Source: Salinicola avicenniae (lineage in GTDB: Bacteria; Pseudomonadota; Gammaproteobacteria; Pseudomonadales; Halomonadaceae). From it: 64,000 nucleotides of DNA. The position numbers were made by a program, and so were the translations under genes. Positions 62,141-64,000 of the stretch are shown piece by piece. The DNA is taken from the NCBI RefSeq assembly GCF_023736115.1, contig NZ_JAKQZC010000004.1, forward strand, positions 434,001 to 498,000. Direction: 5' to 3'. The notes under the pieces were generated by a model. The model had not been told where the DNA came from. It worked only from the letters and a program-made list of their open reading frames with translations, and searched no databases. Every line of letters starts with the position of its first letter. Position 1 is the stretch's first letter.

Positions 62141-63127
62141 TTATTGGCCATCGATCGGTCGTGCCGACAGGCGGCGCGCGGCGCTAGGCGAGTGGCCGAA
62201 GTGCTGGCGATAGGCACGCGAGAAGCTGGAGGCGGAGGTAAAGCCGCAGCCGAGCCCGATGCTGAGCACGTCGCGGTCGGTCTCTTCTAGCAGGTGACGG
62301 GCGCGATCCAGGCGCAGTTCGAGATAATGATCGCGCGGACGCTTGCCCAGTTCCTGCAGGAAGAGACGCTGCAGCTGGCGCGGTGACAGGCCGATGCGTG
62401 CGGCCAGCGTGGCCATGCTGAGGGGCTGTTCGAGGTGTTGCTCCATCAGGGCGACGGCGTCGACCAGCGGGCGGTGGTGCGTGCCCAGGCGCCGCGTCAG
62501 TGGCAGGCGCTGCGGGTCCTGGCGTGGGCGAAGCCGAGCGTGGATAAGCTGTTCGGCTACATCGTCGGCCAGCGCCTGGCCATGGCGCTGGGCGATCAGG
62601 CTGAGCGTCATCTCCATGGCCGCGGCGCCGCCGGCACAGGTGAAGCGACGCGTGTCGATCTCGAACAGCGACTCGACCGCGTCCAGATCGGGAAAGCGTT
62701 CGCGAAAGGCGGGCAGACTTTCCCAGTGCAGTGTCAGACGGTGGCCGGCGAGCAGGCCGGCCTCGGCCAGCAGCAGCGGGCCGGTGTCGATACCGCCGAG
62801 GAGGCAACCGGCGCTTGCCTGACGATGAAGCCACTGCGTCAGCCGGCGCGAGAGCTCGCGGGGCGGTTCGAATCCGGCGCAGACCGCGACGGTGGGCAGG
62901 TTGGGGGCATCGGCCAGGCCGCAGTCGACCAGTAACGTCATGTCGTTACTGGCCGTGACCGGTTGCCCATCTACGCTGATCAAGGTCCAGCGATAGAGCG
63001 CCTGCCCTGCCAGCCGGTTGGCGATACGCAACGGCTCCACGGCGGAGAAGAACGCCATCATCGAGAAGCGCGGTACGAGCAGAAAACCCACGGGCTCCGG
63101 CAGCGGACTGGTGTAATCGACACGCAT
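62141..63127 (-). CDS. Second GlxA-type AraC-family regulator
   Basis: The 328-residue protein has the same layout as the regulator at 57060-58064: a DJ-1/PfpI-like N-terminal domain (FLLVPRFSMMAFFSAVEPLRIANR) and a C-terminal AraC domain (LAARIGLSPRQLQRLFLQEL, LGCGFTSASSFSRAYRQHFG). It lies directly upstream of the hydroxylase gene on the same strand and is divergent from the haloacid dehalogenase-like gene, so either may be its target. Effectors of such regulators are usually quaternary amines or amino acids. Confidence 0.86.
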   Translation of the reverse strand: MRVDYTSPLPEPVGFLLVPRFSMMAFFSAVEPLRIANRLAGQALYRWTLISVDGQPVTASNDMTLLVDCGLADAPNLPTVAVCAGFEPPRELSRRLTQWLHRQASAGCLLGGIDTGPLLLAEAGLLAGHRLTLHWESLPAFRERFPDLDAVESLFEIDTRRFTCAGGAAAMEMTLSLIAQRHGQALADDVAEQLIHARLRPRQDPQRLPLTRRLGTHHRPLVDAVALMEQHLEQPLSMATLAARIGLSPRQLQRLFLQELGKRPRDHYLELRLDRARHLLEETDRDVLSIGLGCGFTSASSFSRAYRQHFGHSPSAARRLSARPIDGQ

Positions 63128-63128
63128 G

Positions 63129-63208
63129 TTTTGTCACCCCGGTTTTACAAAACAACACAATGATTTGTCTCGGAATTTTTCCGGTTTCATGCGCTCATAG
63201 TGACAAAA
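63129..63208. promoter_or_regulatory. TTTTGTCAC inverted repeat in the regulator/HAD divergent gap
   Basis: TTTTGTCAC (63129-63137) and GTGACAAAA (63200-63208) are exact complements flanking an AT-rich stretch; TTTGTCTC near 63164 is a partial third copy. They lie between two divergent start codons and could be operator sites for the adjacent GlxA-type regulator. Confidence 0.5.
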
Positions 63209-63245
63209 AAAGCACGCTGAAACACTTGGACTAAGGATCTCACAC

Positions 63246-63950
63246 ATGCAAACACCGGTACTCGCCTTTGACGTGTACGGGACGCTGGTCGATACGCAAG
63301 GCGTCACCGTCACGCTGAGCGCACGGATCGGCCAGGACGCGACGGCTTTCGCCGAGCGCTGGCGCGACAAACAGCTCGAATTCGCCTTTCGGCGCGGCCT
63401 GATGGGGGCGTATGCCGACTTCGCCCAGTGCAAGCGCGAGGCGCTCGATCTGGTCGACCAGGAGCGCGGCACGCGTTTCAGCGAGGATTTCAAGCAGAGC
63501 TTGATGGCCGCCTATCGCCGTCTGCCCGCCTTCGATGACGTGCCACAGGCGCTGGAGCGTATTCGCGCGCTCGGCGTGCGCTGCGTGGCCTTCTCCAACG
63601 GCAGTCGCCAGAGCGTCGAGATGCTGTTCGACAACGCCGGCCTGCGGGCCCTGTTCGACGATATCGTCAGTGTCGAGGAGGTCAGGCGCTTCAAGCCGGA
63701 CGCGGTCGTCTACTCGCACCTGCGCCGGCGCACCCACAGCCGCCCCGACAATACCTGGCTTGTCTCCAGCAACCCCTTCGACATTATCGGCGCTCGCTAT
63801 GCCGGTCTGCGCGCTGCCTGGATCCAGCGCAATCCCAAGCAGCCGTTCGAGCCCTGGGGCGACCCGCCCGACATGATGGCGCCAGACCTGGGAGCACTGG
63901 CCGAGCAGTTCCAGGTGCAATTGAAGCGCGAGGGACATCTGGCGGGCTAG
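63246..63950 (+). CDS. Haloacid dehalogenase type II-like HAD hydrolase
   Basis: The 234-residue HAD-superfamily protein has the nucleophile Asp in LAFDVYGTLVDTQG, Ser in VAFSNGSRQSVEML, the Lys in EVRRFKPDAVVY and the acidic loop SSNPFDIIGARYAG. The order and the FDVYGTL motif match (S)-2-haloacid dehalogenases, but related phosphatases share it. It is divergent from the second GlxA-type regulator. A link to quaternary-amine metabolism is possible from position only. Confidence 0.82.
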   Translation: MQTPVLAFDVYGTLVDTQGVTVTLSARIGQDATAFAERWRDKQLEFAFRRGLMGAYADFAQCKREALDLVDQERGTRFSEDFKQSLMAAYRRLPAFDDVPQALERIRALGVRCVAFSNGSRQSVEMLFDNAGLRALFDDIVSVEEVRRFKPDAVVYSHLRRRTHSRPDNTWLVSSNPFDIIGARYAGLRAAWIQRNPKQPFEPWGDPPDMMAPDLGALAEQFQVQLKREGHLAG

Positions 63951-64000
63951 GACGCAGGGTAAGCGGCCAAGCGTTCGGGTCTGGAGCTGGCGCGTTGAGG

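Overview
The window is GC-rich, densely packed chromosomal DNA from a moderately halophilic gammaproteobacterium, most likely a member of the Halomonadaceae (Halomonas, Chromohalobacter or Salinicola-like). This rests on a full ectoine and hydroxyectoine catabolic cluster (doeABX, doeCD, eutBC, enuR), several routes that end in glycine betaine, the gammaproteobacterial lptD-surA-pdxA-rsmA-apaG-apaH block, and Pseudomonas-type amgK/murU and coq7. I see no rRNA, tRNA, CRISPR array, prophage or insertion sequence. All calls come from reading the sequence; no database search was run.

Layout. 0-5 kb: the end of a lytic transglycosylase gene, an unusually long flhF with a translationally coupled small gene, and a soluble PAS-PAS chemoreceptor. 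5-12 kb: housekeeping genes (rsmE, purD, a phosphoribulokinase-family gene, hinT, coq7, an OsmC-family gene) and the murU/amgK cell-wall recycling pair. 12-21 kb: lptD-surA-pdxA-rsmA-apaG-apaH, then glpE and cca; SurA has only one parvulin domain. 21-27 kb: gluconate uptake and phosphorylation (gntP, gntK, gntR with matching palindromic operators), a LysO-type exporter, a DUF3108-type protein and ghrA.

27-38 kb: the ectoine catabolic region. The MocR-type regulator enuR diverges from doeA-doeB-doeX. An aldo/keto reductase gene on the opposite strand separates these from doeC-doeD-eutB-eutC. Together they turn ectoine and hydroxyectoine into diaminobutyrate, aspartate semialdehyde and aspartate. 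38-54 kb: mixed metabolism, with zwf, an amidase, poxB, a frameshifted DNA/RNA endonuclease, a metallo-beta-lactamase-fold protein, a sugar permease, a His-rich DUF4396 membrane protein, a cupin, a beta-hydroxyacid dehydrogenase, argC with an aminotransferase, and an acetyl-CoA hydrolase/transferase.

54-64 kb: a quaternary-amine catabolic island. An operon on the minus strand holds a 2-oxoglutarate dioxygenase, an HD-domain protein carrying six metal-ligand positions, and a betaine-type periplasmic binding protein. The pair looks like TmpA/TmpB, which convert 2-(trimethylammonio)ethylphosphonate to glycine betaine and phosphate. Next to it are the carnitine genes (GlxA-type regulator, BKACE, carnitine 3-dehydrogenase, thioesterase), a second dioxygenase that is the better gamma-butyrobetaine hydroxylase candidate, and a second GlxA-type regulator. 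All of these routes would yield glycine betaine, the main osmoprotectant of such organisms. This is the most interesting system in the window: its individual enzymes belong to described families, but the arrangement and the link to a betaine-type binding protein merit a closer look.
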